Of a stretch of 45,149 nt of DNA, positions 16,300-23,991 are shown in pieces. Within the stretch, counting starts at the first letter, position 1; every line of letters begins with the position of its first letter. A program made the position numbers and the translations under genes. The stretch spans positions 1-45,149 of the forward strand of contig JANRIZ010000013.1 in assembly GCA_033764445.1 (NCBI GenBank). The letters are read 5' to 3'. The notes under the pieces are model-generated. The model did not search any database, was not told where the DNA came from, and saw nothing but the letters and a program-made list of their open reading frames with translations. Origin of the DNA: JANRIZ01 sp033764445 (GTDB lineage Bacteria; Verrucomicrobiota; Verrucomicrobiia; JAWXBN01).

Positions 16300-17358
16300 T
16301 CAGGCCTGCGGAATGAGCATCACGTTGCCGGGGGAGGCGTGCAGGGTCAGCGTCCCGCCGGGTTGCAGCGCGGAGGGGAGGGATTTGAGACGGATTTTCC
16401 ACGCGGCCCCACCGGCGATTTCCAGCAGCAGGGTGTCGTGGCTGCCGGTAAAGGTCACATCGCGAATCGTGCCGGGCACTGCATTGGCCCCGCTCTCGAG
16501 GGTGAAGGATTCTGGACGCAGCCCCACCAAAACACGGGTGGCCCCCTTCAGCGAATCCTCCCAGTCGCCCTCGACGCTCCATGGGCCTAACGGGGTCTGC
16601 ACAGAATAGCCTCCAGATGTGCGGGCTGTGATCTCCCCCTCGAGAAAATTGACCTCCCCCAGGAACTCCGCCACAAACCGCGTGCGCGGACGGGTGTACA
16701 CCTCCCGGGGTGTGCCCAGTTGCTCGATGAGTCCCTCGCGCATCACCCCCATCCGGTCGGCCATCGTCAAGGCCTCCTCCTGATCATGGGTCACGTACAG
16801 GGCCGTGATCCCGGTCTCCCGCAAAATGCGGCGGATTTCGGTGCGCAGATCCAAACGGAGCCGGGCATCAAGATTGGAGAGGGGCTCATCCAGCAGCAGA
16901 ATGCGGGGACGGATGACCACGGCACGGGCCAGGGCCACCCGCTGCTGCTGCCCGCCCGAAAGCTGGTTGGGTTTGCGGTCCCCGTAGCCGGCCATGTGGA
17001 CGACATCCAGGGCCTCCCGGACCCGGCGCTCGAGGTCCGCGCCACCCACCTGCCGCAGGCGCAGGCCGTACGCGACGTTTTCATACACGGTCATGTGGGG
17101 GAAAAGCGCATAACTCTGAAAGACCATGCCGGTATTGCGCTTTTCGGCGGGGACAAGATTGACGGATTCCGTGTCAAACCGGACATGCCCCTCATCGGGC
17201 ACGGAAAACCCGGCCACCATCCGCAGCAGGGTTGTTTTTCCGCAGCCGCTCGGGCCCAGCAGGAAAAAAAGCTCGCCGTCACGGATTTCCAGATTCACGC
17301 CCCGGACCACCTTGGTGGCCGCAAAGGACTTGTGGATGTTCTCAAAGGTCAGTTTCAT
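16300..17358 (-). CDS. ABC importer ATPase, PotA/FbpC/UgpC type
   Basis: 352 residues. Walker A is GPSGCGKTT (residues 35-43), the Q-loop is MVFQSYALFPHMTVYENVAY, the signature is LSGGQQQRVALARA (from 133), Walker B is ILLLDEPLSNLDARL (from 153) and the switch histidine is YVTHDQEEAL. The last ~110 residues form a TOBE domain (FLGEVNFLEGEITARTSG, VLVGLRPESFTL), as in iron, polyamine and sugar importers. It begins 5 bp after the binding-protein gene, so the two form an operon. No permease gene lies between or beside them, so the membrane subunit must be encoded elsewhere. Confidence 0.92.
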   Translation of the reverse strand: MKLTFENIHKSFAATKVVRGVNLEIRDGELFFLLGPSGCGKTTLLRMVAGFSVPDEGHVRFDTESVNLVPAEKRNTGMVFQSYALFPHMTVYENVAYGLRLRQVGGADLERRVREALDVVHMAGYGDRKPNQLSGGQQQRVALARAVVIRPRILLLDEPLSNLDARLRLDLRTEIRRILRETGITALYVTHDQEEALTMADRMGVMREGLIEQLGTPREVYTRPRTRFVAEFLGEVNFLEGEITARTSGGYSVQTPLGPWSVEGDWEDSLKGATRVLVGLRPESFTLESGANAVPGTIRDVTFTGSHDTLLLEIAGGAAWKIRLKSLPSALQPGGTLTLHASPGNVMLIPQA

Positions 17359-17363
17359 GGGGG

Positions 17364-18710
17364 TTAAAACTTCCTGTACTTCTCAACGGCCTGCACCTGC
17401 CAGTCGAGCAAAATCCGGTTCCGTTTTTTGGGATCCTTCCAATCCCCCTCCGCCAGGGCGACGGCCTGGTCGGCGGTGAGCAGGGGCCGCGAAAATTCCC
17501 CGATCAGCCGCTCCCGTTCCTCGGGGGAGCGTCCGGGTCTGTTGATGGATTTCCAGGCGCGGACCACCTCGGCGTGCAGATCAATGACGGTGGTGCCCAC
17601 CAGGTTCTGCACAACCACACGTCGGGATTTGGCGAGGCCTGTGTCATAGCGGAAGGCCACCTTCACCTCGAAGGGATTGATGAACTTGGTATCGGCGGGG
17701 TACTCGGGATACAACTCCGGAAGTATGGTCATGCGCGGAATGTCAAAACGGACCGGTCCGCCGGGCTGACCGCGGGACTTGACCCACAGGCGCTGGCCGT
17801 CGGGCGAGAGCATGAAGTCCATAAACCGTCCGGCAATGGTGGCATTGGGAGCCCCCTTGAGAATCGCAAGGCTGTCGGGGTTGATGATGGTTGCCCCCTT
17901 TGGATACACGTAGCCCATGTTTTCGGGCCCGCCCACACTGACCTGCATGAGGCCCTGCACATCGACAGAAAGGGCGTAGGCGGTCTCGCCCACGGTCACA
18001 TCCTTGTTGGCCATGCTCGAGTTTTTGTTGAAACTGCGGATATTCCCGGCCATCTCCGTGATGATTTTCCAGCCTTTTTCCCAACCGTATGCCTGAAGAA
18101 TGATTTCATACATGGCCTGGGAACTGCCGCTGGCTCGCGGGTCGCCGGATCCAACCCAACTGAGCAGCGCGGGATCACACAGGTCCTCCCAACTGGACAC
18201 GGCCTGCAAATGGCGGATGGCGATCACCCGCTTGTTGTAGAGGATGCCGAATCCGGAAAGTGCGGTGCCGAACCACTGGTGGTCGGGATCGTAGAGGGGC
18301 AGGCCGTTGATATCCGCCGGAATCCGGGCCAGGATTTCCTCCGAAGGGTGGTGCGTGGCCAGCAGGCCCTTTTCCTTCAACCGTATGTAGGGATCGTAGC
18401 CGCCGCCAAAAAACAGGTCGATGCCGATGCCTCCGGGGGTCTGTTTGAATTCGGACTCGATGAACTTGAGCGAATCACTCCCGCCCCCGACATCGCGCCA
18501 CTGGAACTCCACGTCCTGACCGAATTTTTTCCGGTGCCACTCCCGGAACCCATGCTCCGTCTCGTACTGGATCCCCTCCCAATGGGCCGAAATGAGCACC
18601 AGCCGCGCCGGGGCCGTTTCCGCCCGGAGACCGGCCAGAAAAAACGCCAGCACGAGCACAAGCCACACCACCGGGTGCCTTCGATATGACTGTCGGGCCG
18701 GTACATTCAT
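17364..18710 (-). CDS. ABC transporter extracellular solute-binding protein, iron(III)-like
   Basis: 448 residues. A signal peptide (VVWLVLVLAFFLAGLRAET) is followed by a type 2 binding-protein fold (GIDLFFGGGYDPYIRLKEKG, FGTALSGFGILYNKRVIA, WEDLCDPALLSWVGSGDPRA, YPKGATIINPDSLAILKGAP, FMDFMLSPDGQRLWVKSRGQ). The AGR/NPDS region resembles FbpA/AfuA ferric-binding proteins and 2-aminoethylphosphonate or thiamine binding proteins. The substrate cannot be fixed without the metal-ligand tyrosines being aligned. It is longer than usual FbpA (~330), with an extra C-terminal ~90 residues (SRPLLTADQAVALAEGDW). It is the first gene of an operon with the ATPase and divergent from proB. Confidence 0.85.
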   Translation of the reverse strand: MNVPARQSYRRHPVVWLVLVLAFFLAGLRAETAPARLVLISAHWEGIQYETEHGFREWHRKKFGQDVEFQWRDVGGGSDSLKFIESEFKQTPGGIGIDLFFGGGYDPYIRLKEKGLLATHHPSEEILARIPADINGLPLYDPDHQWFGTALSGFGILYNKRVIAIRHLQAVSSWEDLCDPALLSWVGSGDPRASGSSQAMYEIILQAYGWEKGWKIITEMAGNIRSFNKNSSMANKDVTVGETAYALSVDVQGLMQVSVGGPENMGYVYPKGATIINPDSLAILKGAPNATIAGRFMDFMLSPDGQRLWVKSRGQPGGPVRFDIPRMTILPELYPEYPADTKFINPFEVKVAFRYDTGLAKSRRVVVQNLVGTTVIDLHAEVVRAWKSINRPGRSPEERERLIGEFSRPLLTADQAVALAEGDWKDPKKRNRILLDWQVQAVEKYRKF

Positions 18711-18773
18711 CGCCGGGCATTCAAACCCACACCACCCCCTGGCTCAAGCCCTTAAATGTGACGGATTGAATTC

Positions 18774-18802
18774 CGCCGCCTGGCGCTGATCCCACGGCGG
18801 CG
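18774..18802. repeat. Small GC-rich hairpin in the SBP-proB intergenic region
   Basis: CGCCGCC (18774-18780) and GGCGGCG (18796-18802) can pair around a 15-nt loop. It lies in the 184-bp divergent promoter region, and no T-run follows. Function unknown. It may be chance in GC-rich DNA. Confidence 0.3.
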
Positions 18803-18852
18803 TATCACACCTTTTTCCGGGTCCCCAGTCGCGTCATCACACACATTAAACC

Positions 18853-18881
18853 TTGTTTCCGGGCCGTCCTTTCCCTATTTT
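18853..18881 (+). promoter_or_regulatory. Candidate sigma-70-type promoter of proBA
   Basis: TTGTTT (18853-18858) and TATTTT (18876-18881) are separated by 17 nt. The proB ATG at 18895 is 13 nt after the -10, so the 5' leader would be about 5-8 nt. This argues for the ATG at 18895 over any upstream start codon. Confidence 0.5.
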
Positions 18882-18894
18882 GACCGGCTTGCCT

Positions 18895-19659
18895 ATGAAA
18901 AAGAAACGTTGGGTCGTCAAACTCGGGACGGGCATCCTCACGGATGCCAGCCAGCACCACGACATTCCCCAGATGAAAAACCTGGTCGGCCAGGTGGCTG
19001 CTCTCGTCAATAAGGGCCGTCATGAGATCATTCTGGTCTCCTCCAGCGCCGTCTGCGGGGGCATGGCTGTCCTGGGAATGAAAAAACGGCCCACGGCCCT
19101 GCCCGAAATCCAGGCCTGCGCGGCCATTGGCCAGAGTCGGCTCATGACCCGTTACGAGGACCTTTTTTCAAAACACGGTCTGCATGTGGCCCAGGTCCTC
19201 CTGACCTATCCGGATATCGACAGCCGCACCCGATTCCGCAACGCCCAGAACACGCTCAACCGGCTTCTGGATCATAATATCGTCCCGGTCATCAATGAAA
19301 ATGACACCGTCTCGGTGGATGAAATCAGGTTCGGCGACAACGACAAGCTCTCCGCCTACGTCGCCACGATGGTCCGGGCGGACCTGCTGGTCATTCTTTC
19401 GGGTATCGACGGATTACTGACCAGCCTCGACAAGGATGGCGAAGTCATCCCCGAGGTCCGCAAAATCACCCCGGCCCTCCGCAAACTCGCCGGGGGCACC
19501 CGCAGCGAAACCAGCGTCGGCGGCATGATTTCAAAAATTGACGCGGCGCAGATTGCGGTGGATCATAGGATTCCGGTCCGCATTGCCAACGGACGCACCC
19601 CCCGCATCCTGCAGCAGATTGCGGAAGGAAAAAGGGTTGGCACGCTCTTCAAGGCGTGA
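18895..19659 (+). CDS. proB: Glutamate 5-kinase, short form without PUA domain
   Basis: 254 residues, start MKKKRWVVKLGTGILTD at 18895. It phosphorylates glutamate to gamma-glutamyl phosphate, the first step of proline synthesis. Amino acid kinase motifs are seen in order: VKLGTGILT, EIILVSSSAVCGGMAVLGM, INENDTVSVDEIRFGDNDKL, VILSGIDGLLTS and TSVGGMISKIDAAQIA. The family in E. coli is 367 residues because of a C-terminal PUA domain. Here the protein ends right after the kinase domain, with a normal stop. The domain is absent rather than broken off by a frameshift, because proA follows at 22 bp in the expected operon arrangement. Confidence 0.93.
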   Translation: MKKKRWVVKLGTGILTDASQHHDIPQMKNLVGQVAALVNKGRHEIILVSSSAVCGGMAVLGMKKRPTALPEIQACAAIGQSRLMTRYEDLFSKHGLHVAQVLLTYPDIDSRTRFRNAQNTLNRLLDHNIVPVINENDTVSVDEIRFGDNDKLSAYVATMVRADLLVILSGIDGLLTSLDKDGEVIPEVRKITPALRKLAGGTRSETSVGGMISKIDAAQIAVDHRIPVRIANGRTPRILQQIAEGKRVGTLFKA

Positions 19660-19681
19660 GAGTGCCCGGAAATGACCATCC

Positions 19682-20938
19682 ATGACCACCACCGAAATCA
19701 TCCACGACATGGGACGCCGGGCCCGCAAAGCCTCGCGCCTGATCACGCGTCTGAATACCGCCGAAAAAAACGCGGTGCTCTCCGGCATGGCCTCGGCCTT
19801 GGAATCACATGCCCCGGCCATTCTCGCCGCAAACCGGAGGGACATGGAAGCCGGTCAGGACTCCGGGCTTTCGGCGGCCATGCTCGACAGGCTTCTGCTC
19901 AATGAAAAACGCATCGCCGATATGGTCCGAGCCATCCGGGAACTGGTCGGGTTCAACGATCCGGTCGGGCGAATCCTGGACACGAAGGTCCGGCCCAACG
20001 GACTGACCATTGAAAAAACCAGTGTCCCGATCGGGGTCATCGGCATCATTTATGAATCCCGGCCCAATGTCACTGCGGATGCCGCCAGTCTCTGTTTCAA
20101 GGCGGGCAACGCCTGTATTCTGCGCGGGGGAAAGGAGGCGATCCACTCGAATCTTGCCATCGCCACGGCACTGATGGAGGGAGGCCGGAGTGCAGGTCTG
20201 CCGGAGGACTCCATTCAGGTGGTTCCGATCACCGATCGCGAGGCCATCAAGATCATGGCCCAAATGGATCAATACCTGGACATGATTGTTCCCCGGGGCG
20301 GGTATGCCCTGATCGAGGCTGTGGTGCAAAATGCCCGTGTCCCGGTCATCAAACACGCGCACGGCATCTGCCATGTGTACGTGGATGCGGGGGCCGACCT
20401 CGCCATGGCCGAAAAAATCACGGTCAATGCCAAGTGCCAGCGGCCTGGTGTGTGCAACGCCCTGGAAACGCTGCTGGTCCACGAGGCGGTCGCGGCGGAA
20501 TTCCTCCCCCATCTGGCCCAGACGTTGGCCGGTCAAAAAGTCGAAGTGCGGGGCGATGCAGCCACCCAAAAGCTCATTCCCGGATGTGTTCCCGCCACCG
20601 AGCAGGACTGGTCCACGGAATACCTGGACCTGATCCTCTCGATCCGGGTCGTTGAAAATATTGACGCCGCCCTCGATCACATCGCCGAGTACGGTTCACA
20701 TCACACGGATTCCATCATCACCCCTCATGAGGACCACGCCAAACGGTTCCTGCGCGAGGTGGACTCGGCGGTGGTGCTCGTCAATGCCTCCACCCGGTTC
20801 AATGACGGCGGCGAACTCGGTCTGGGAGCGGAGATCGGGATCAGCACGGATAAACTCCACGCCCGCGGTCCGATGGGTCTCGAAGAACTGACCACCTTCA
20901 AGTACATCGTCCGCGGTACCGGCCAGGTCCGGGCCTAG
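19682..20938 (+). CDS. proA: Gamma-glutamyl phosphate reductase
   Basis: 418 residues, normal length. It reduces gamma-glutamyl phosphate to glutamate semialdehyde with NADPH, the second step of proline synthesis. Motifs: IGVIGIIYESRPNVTADAAS, CILRGGKEAIHSN, IVPRGGYALIE, and the catalytic cysteine (Cys258) in CQRPGVCNALETLLVH. A further conserved stretch is ASTRFNDGGELGLGAEIGIS near the C-terminus. It follows proB by 22 bp and is surely co-transcribed. An ATG in another frame occurs at 19672, but 19682 (MTTTEIIHDMGRRARKASR) gives the family N-terminus. Confidence 0.96.
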   Translation: MTTTEIIHDMGRRARKASRLITRLNTAEKNAVLSGMASALESHAPAILAANRRDMEAGQDSGLSAAMLDRLLLNEKRIADMVRAIRELVGFNDPVGRILDTKVRPNGLTIEKTSVPIGVIGIIYESRPNVTADAASLCFKAGNACILRGGKEAIHSNLAIATALMEGGRSAGLPEDSIQVVPITDREAIKIMAQMDQYLDMIVPRGGYALIEAVVQNARVPVIKHAHGICHVYVDAGADLAMAEKITVNAKCQRPGVCNALETLLVHEAVAAEFLPHLAQTLAGQKVEVRGDAATQKLIPGCVPATEQDWSTEYLDLILSIRVVENIDAALDHIAEYGSHHTDSIITPHEDHAKRFLREVDSAVVLVNASTRFNDGGELGLGAEIGISTDKLHARGPMGLEELTTFKYIVRGTGQVRA

Positions 20939-20948
20939 AGATGAAGCC

Positions 20949-20978
20949 TTGCCAGTGCGGAGGGGATTGACCTAAAAT
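20949..20978 (+). promoter_or_regulatory. Candidate promoter of rhaB
   Basis: TTGCCA (20949-20954) and TAAAAT (20973-20978) with an 18-nt spacer. The -10 box overlaps an in-frame ATG at 20977, so that codon cannot lie in a transcript made from here. This supports the ATG at 21007 as the true rhaB start. Confidence 0.5.
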
Positions 20979-21006
20979 GGGCACTCAATTCCACCCCTCT
21001 TTTACT

Positions 21007-22482
21007 ATGTCCAAACACTATCTTGCCATCGATCTCGGAGCCGAAAGCGGCCGCATCATGCTCGGCACCCTCACCGAAGGGGCCCTCAGCCTGGAGGAAA
21101 TCCACCGTTTTCAAAATCCGGTCGTCACGGTCTGCGGCAGTCTGCGCTGGGACATTCTCGGACTTTTCAATGAAATCCGCAACGGACTGGCCAAGATCGG
21201 ACGCCAGGGGATGAAGGTGTCGAGCATCAGCAGCGATTCCTGGGGCGTGGATTATGTGTTGATCCGCGGCAATGAACCGACCCTCGGGGCCCCGTACAAC
21301 TATCGGGACGCCCGGACCGATGGCGGATTCGAACGCGCCTTTGCCGTGGTCCCCCGGGAGGAGATTTTCAGGGAAACGGGAATCCAGTTCATGACACTGA
21401 ACACGCTCTACCAGCTCCACGCCCATGCGATGGCCGACCCGGTATTGCTCAAGACGGCCGAGAAGTTCCTGTGCATCGGCGACTACATCAATTTCCTCCT
21501 GTGCGGGGTGGCCAAAATGGAGGTCTCCCTGGCCAGCACCACCCAGCTCTACAACCCGAAAAAAAAGGCCTGGTCGAAAAAACTCATCGGCAAATTCAAG
21601 TTTCCCAAACACCTGTTTCCGGAGGTGGTCGCCTCCGGCACCAAACTCGGTCCGGTCGATCATCGGATTGCCGGGGACCTGGGTCTGACGGAGATGGAGG
21701 TCATCGCCACCTGTTCCCACGACACGGGGGCGGCCGTGGCGGCGGTCCCGGCGGAGGGTAAAAACTGGGCCTACCTCAGCTGCGGGACCTGGTCGCTGAT
21801 GGGGGTCGAACTCGAAAAACCCATCATCAATCCCGCGTCACTGGCCGGAGGATTCACCAACGAACAGGGTCTGGGCGGCACGACCCGGTTCCTCAAAAAC
21901 ATCATCGGCCTGTGGATCGTCCAGGAATGTCGCCGCGCCTGGGCCCGGGAGGGTCGGGAATACGATTACAGCACGCTCACCCGCATGGCCTTCGAGGCCC
22001 CTCCCTTCGGCACGCTCATCAATCCCAATGACCCCCGTTTCGGAAAACCCGGGCTGATGCCGCAAAAAATCCAGGACTTTGCCCGCGAAACAGGTCAGTC
22101 GGTTCCGGAGGAACACGGGGCGATCATCCGCTGCGCCCTGGAAAGCCTCGCCTGTGTGTACCGTCTGACCCTGGACGAATTGTGGTCGGTGGCCAAGCGC
22201 CGGATCAAAACCCTGCACGCGGTCGGGGGCGGGATTCAGAATGAATTGCTCGTGCAACTGACCGCCAACGCCACGCAGGTCCCGGTGGTGGCGGGCCCGG
22301 TCGAAGCCACCGCATTGGGCAATGTCCTGATCCAGGCCCTGACTCTGGGCGAAATCAAGTCACACGAGGAACTCCGCACCATCGTCCGCACCTCCTTCCC
22401 CACCCGCACCTTCCAACCCCAGGATACCCACCGCTGGGAGGAGACCATCGTCCGGTTCAAAACTCTGGTGGAAAAAAAGTAG
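21007..22482 (+). CDS. rhaB: Rhamnulokinase
   Basis: 491 residues, FGGY sugar kinase. It phosphorylates L-rhamnulose to L-rhamnulose 1-phosphate. N-terminal phosphate motif MSKHYLAIDLGAESGRI, then SSISSDSWGVDYVLI, YRDARTDGGFERAF, the ATP-site stretch ATCSHDTGAAVAAVPA, YLSCGTWSLMGVEL, GGTTRFLKNIIGLWIVQECR and HAVGGGIQNELLVQLTANAT. The D-A-E-S-G-R and GTWSL signatures favour rhamnulokinase over xylulokinase. No rhaA, rhaD or rha transporter gene is adjacent, so the rest of the pathway lies elsewhere. Its 3' end is partly duplicated at 23005-23064. Confidence 0.92.
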   Translation: MSKHYLAIDLGAESGRIMLGTLTEGALSLEEIHRFQNPVVTVCGSLRWDILGLFNEIRNGLAKIGRQGMKVSSISSDSWGVDYVLIRGNEPTLGAPYNYRDARTDGGFERAFAVVPREEIFRETGIQFMTLNTLYQLHAHAMADPVLLKTAEKFLCIGDYINFLLCGVAKMEVSLASTTQLYNPKKKAWSKKLIGKFKFPKHLFPEVVASGTKLGPVDHRIAGDLGLTEMEVIATCSHDTGAAVAAVPAEGKNWAYLSCGTWSLMGVELEKPIINPASLAGGFTNEQGLGGTTRFLKNIIGLWIVQECRRAWAREGREYDYSTLTRMAFEAPPFGTLINPNDPRFGKPGLMPQKIQDFARETGQSVPEEHGAIIRCALESLACVYRLTLDELWSVAKRRIKTLHAVGGGIQNELLVQLTANATQVPVVAGPVEATALGNVLIQALTLGEIKSHEELRTIVRTSFPTRTFQPQDTHRWEETIVRFKTLVEKK

Positions 22483-22667
22483 CCTGGCCGTGGCGACTTT
22501 TGTGGGAAAGCTCTCTTTTCACTCCTTTGACCGCCGTCACAGGGTGATGTGGCCCCGCGGACAGGTCATGGGCCCCGCATTTTCCCTTCCACCCCGGAAT
22601 CAAGCTCGGTAGGCTCCCGTCATATGCGGTCTGTTCCGCATGGGGTGTAAAAACAACCTGCCCCAAA

Positions 22668-22673
22668 AAGGAG
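22668..22673 (+). promoter_or_regulatory. Strong Shine-Dalgarno site AAGGAG
   Basis: AAGGAG stands 7 nt before the ATG at 22681. Most genes in this window have no such site, so it both supports this small gene as real and sets it apart from its neighbours. Confidence 0.7.
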
Positions 22674-22680
22674 TGTCGGC

Positions 22681-22986
22681 ATGCTCATTTCGATCTTGAT
22701 CCGTCGCCTGCGCCCGGGCGTGACCTTCGAGCAGTTTCAGGCGGCGTGGATGGCCGACCCCGGTCACTTCGGTACGACCATCAAGGTGACACATGCCCGG
22801 CGGATCGATGACGACCGTGAAGTCGTCTCCTACGCCGTGATGGATATGAGCAGGGACGACTTGCACAAAATTCTCAACCGCACAGAAGCAGGCGAACGGA
22901 CACGGCATGACCGCATCGACGGGATGATCGAGAGCACTGTCATCAAGGGAATCTACGAGATCCTTGATGAGGTCGACTTGACGTGA
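22681..22986 (+). CDS. Small conserved protein, possibly dimeric alpha-beta barrel (unrecognised)
   Basis: 101 residues. The N-terminus MLISILIRRLRPGVTFEQFQ and the WMADP segment that follows recall ferredoxin-like monooxygenase or EthD-type folds, in which a beta strand is followed by a helix beginning 'F..fq..W'. I see no catalytic motif and give no function. It is preceded by a good AAGGAG, has no membrane segment and is flanked by two copies of rhamnulokinase 3' sequence (22402-22479 and 23005-23064). It therefore looks inserted between them. The gap 22483-22680 holds no other gene. Confidence 0.7.
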   Translation: MLISILIRRLRPGVTFEQFQAAWMADPGHFGTTIKVTHARRIDDDREVVSYAVMDMSRDDLHKILNRTEAGERTRHDRIDGMIESTVIKGIYEILDEVDLT

Positions 22987-23004
22987 GGGGGCAAATCACA
23001 CCCA

Positions 23005-23064
23005 ACCCGCATTTTTCAGACCCAGGAAACCATTGCACGGTTCAACACTCTGGTGGTGAAGGAG
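23005..23064 (+). pseudogene. Decayed second copy of the rhamnulokinase C-terminus
   Basis: Read from 23005 the DNA encodes TRIFQTQETIARFNTLVVKE. This matches the last residues of rhaB (TRTFQPQ, then ETIVRFKTLVEKK, DNA 22402-22479) at 14 of 20 positions, with a six-residue gap (DTHRWE). There is no start codon and no rest of the kinase. It is a relic of a duplication, or of replacement of an older rhaB, with the 22681-22986 gene lying between the two copies. Confidence 0.65.
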
Positions 23065-23127
23065 GACCGAAAATTCAACGTGCCCAGCCGGGAACCGGCA
23101 ACCGGAAACGCAGATGCCGGCGCCCCC

Positions 23128-23886
23128 TCACCCCGCCGCGAGACCATCCAACTCGTCTTTCACGCGCATGGCATTGAGCATGATCTCCTGATAGGGCAGA
23201 CGGAGGGTCCGCTCGACGGTGGGCGGGGTTTCATCAAAGTGAAACGAACACCGCCCCCAGTTGAGCATGTGAGTGCAGGCGGCCTGCGGCTCATCCTTGC
23301 CGCAGAGGGCATGGATGATGTCCCCGGAATCAATCATGATTTTTCCCGAAATTTCCGAGGCCAGTTCCGTGACCTCCACCGTTCCGCTCCACCGGCTCAT
23401 ACACAACATTTGCAGAAGGTCACCCAATGGCAGGGAGGAAAGATAGCCCAGCTTGATCTTTTCCCGCGGCTCCACCGGTTTGTCCCCGAATGGAACGGCG
23501 ACGATTTTGCCTTCCGGAACGGATTCACTGCGCTTTTCGTACTCCACGAATTTCAGACGGACGCTTTGTTTGAGCACTTCGAGACTGTAGGGCTTGGAAA
23601 TGAAAAATGTCCGCTCCGGATTCCAGTCAAGATGCATCATCAGCGTGCTCTGGGGTGTCCCCAACACAATCATATCCACTGGACCGTGTTGTTGCTGATA
23701 CCGTTTGTAAAAGGATATAAAATCGGGGCCCGGCTGTCCATCATCGACGATCAGCAAATCCAAGGAGGAGTTCCCAGCCTCCAAGCCCTCTGGCACAAAA
23801 CATATCTGCACTTGGGGCAAAGCCAGGAGGGCCAATTCAATCCATTCCGCTTTCGAGAGGGGCTTGAGGGCGATTCCAATACGCAT
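23128..23886 (-). CDS. Degenerate receiver-like plus DUF4388 regulatory protein
   Basis: 252 residues from the ATG at 23886 (MRIGIALKPLSKAEW). The frame extends to 23973, but that would add an unlikely basic and Cys-rich leader and use up the divergent promoter region. Residues about 1-120 resemble a response-regulator receiver (DLLIVDDGQPGPDFISFYKR, DMIVLGTP, FFISKPYSLEVLKQSV), with the usual Lys-Pro but an unclear phospho-acceptor. Residues about 150-245 are a DUF4388/PatA-like domain (LGYLSSLPLGDLLQMLCMSR, GTVEV, GKIMIDSGDIIHALCGKDE). Such proteins occur in gliding, pilus and c-di-GMP type signalling. It is divergent from a second DUF4388 gene, 105 bp away. Confidence 0.75.
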   Translation of the reverse strand: MRIGIALKPLSKAEWIELALLALPQVQICFVPEGLEAGNSSLDLLIVDDGQPGPDFISFYKRYQQQHGPVDMIVLGTPQSTLMMHLDWNPERTFFISKPYSLEVLKQSVRLKFVEYEKRSESVPEGKIVAVPFGDKPVEPREKIKLGYLSSLPLGDLLQMLCMSRWSGTVEVTELASEISGKIMIDSGDIIHALCGKDEPQAACTHMLNWGRCSFHFDETPPTVERTLRLPYQEIMLNAMRVKDELDGLAAG

Positions 23887-23991
23887 TGATTGAAAATGCA
23901 AGCAGTTCGTGTGCCGATCCTGTTTCAGGCACGCCATTTGCTGATAATATTTTTCAGCCCTCAAAAACACCATTATTTAAGATACAGGATA
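23887..23991. promoter_or_regulatory. Divergent promoter region of two DUF4388 genes
   Basis: 105 bp, AT-rich, separating the divergent starts at 23886 (-) and 23992 (+). TGATAATATT (from 23941) and ATTATTTAAGATA (from 23972) offer -10-like boxes, but no convincing -35 pair was found. Shared control of the two genes is inferred from layout. Confidence 0.35.
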
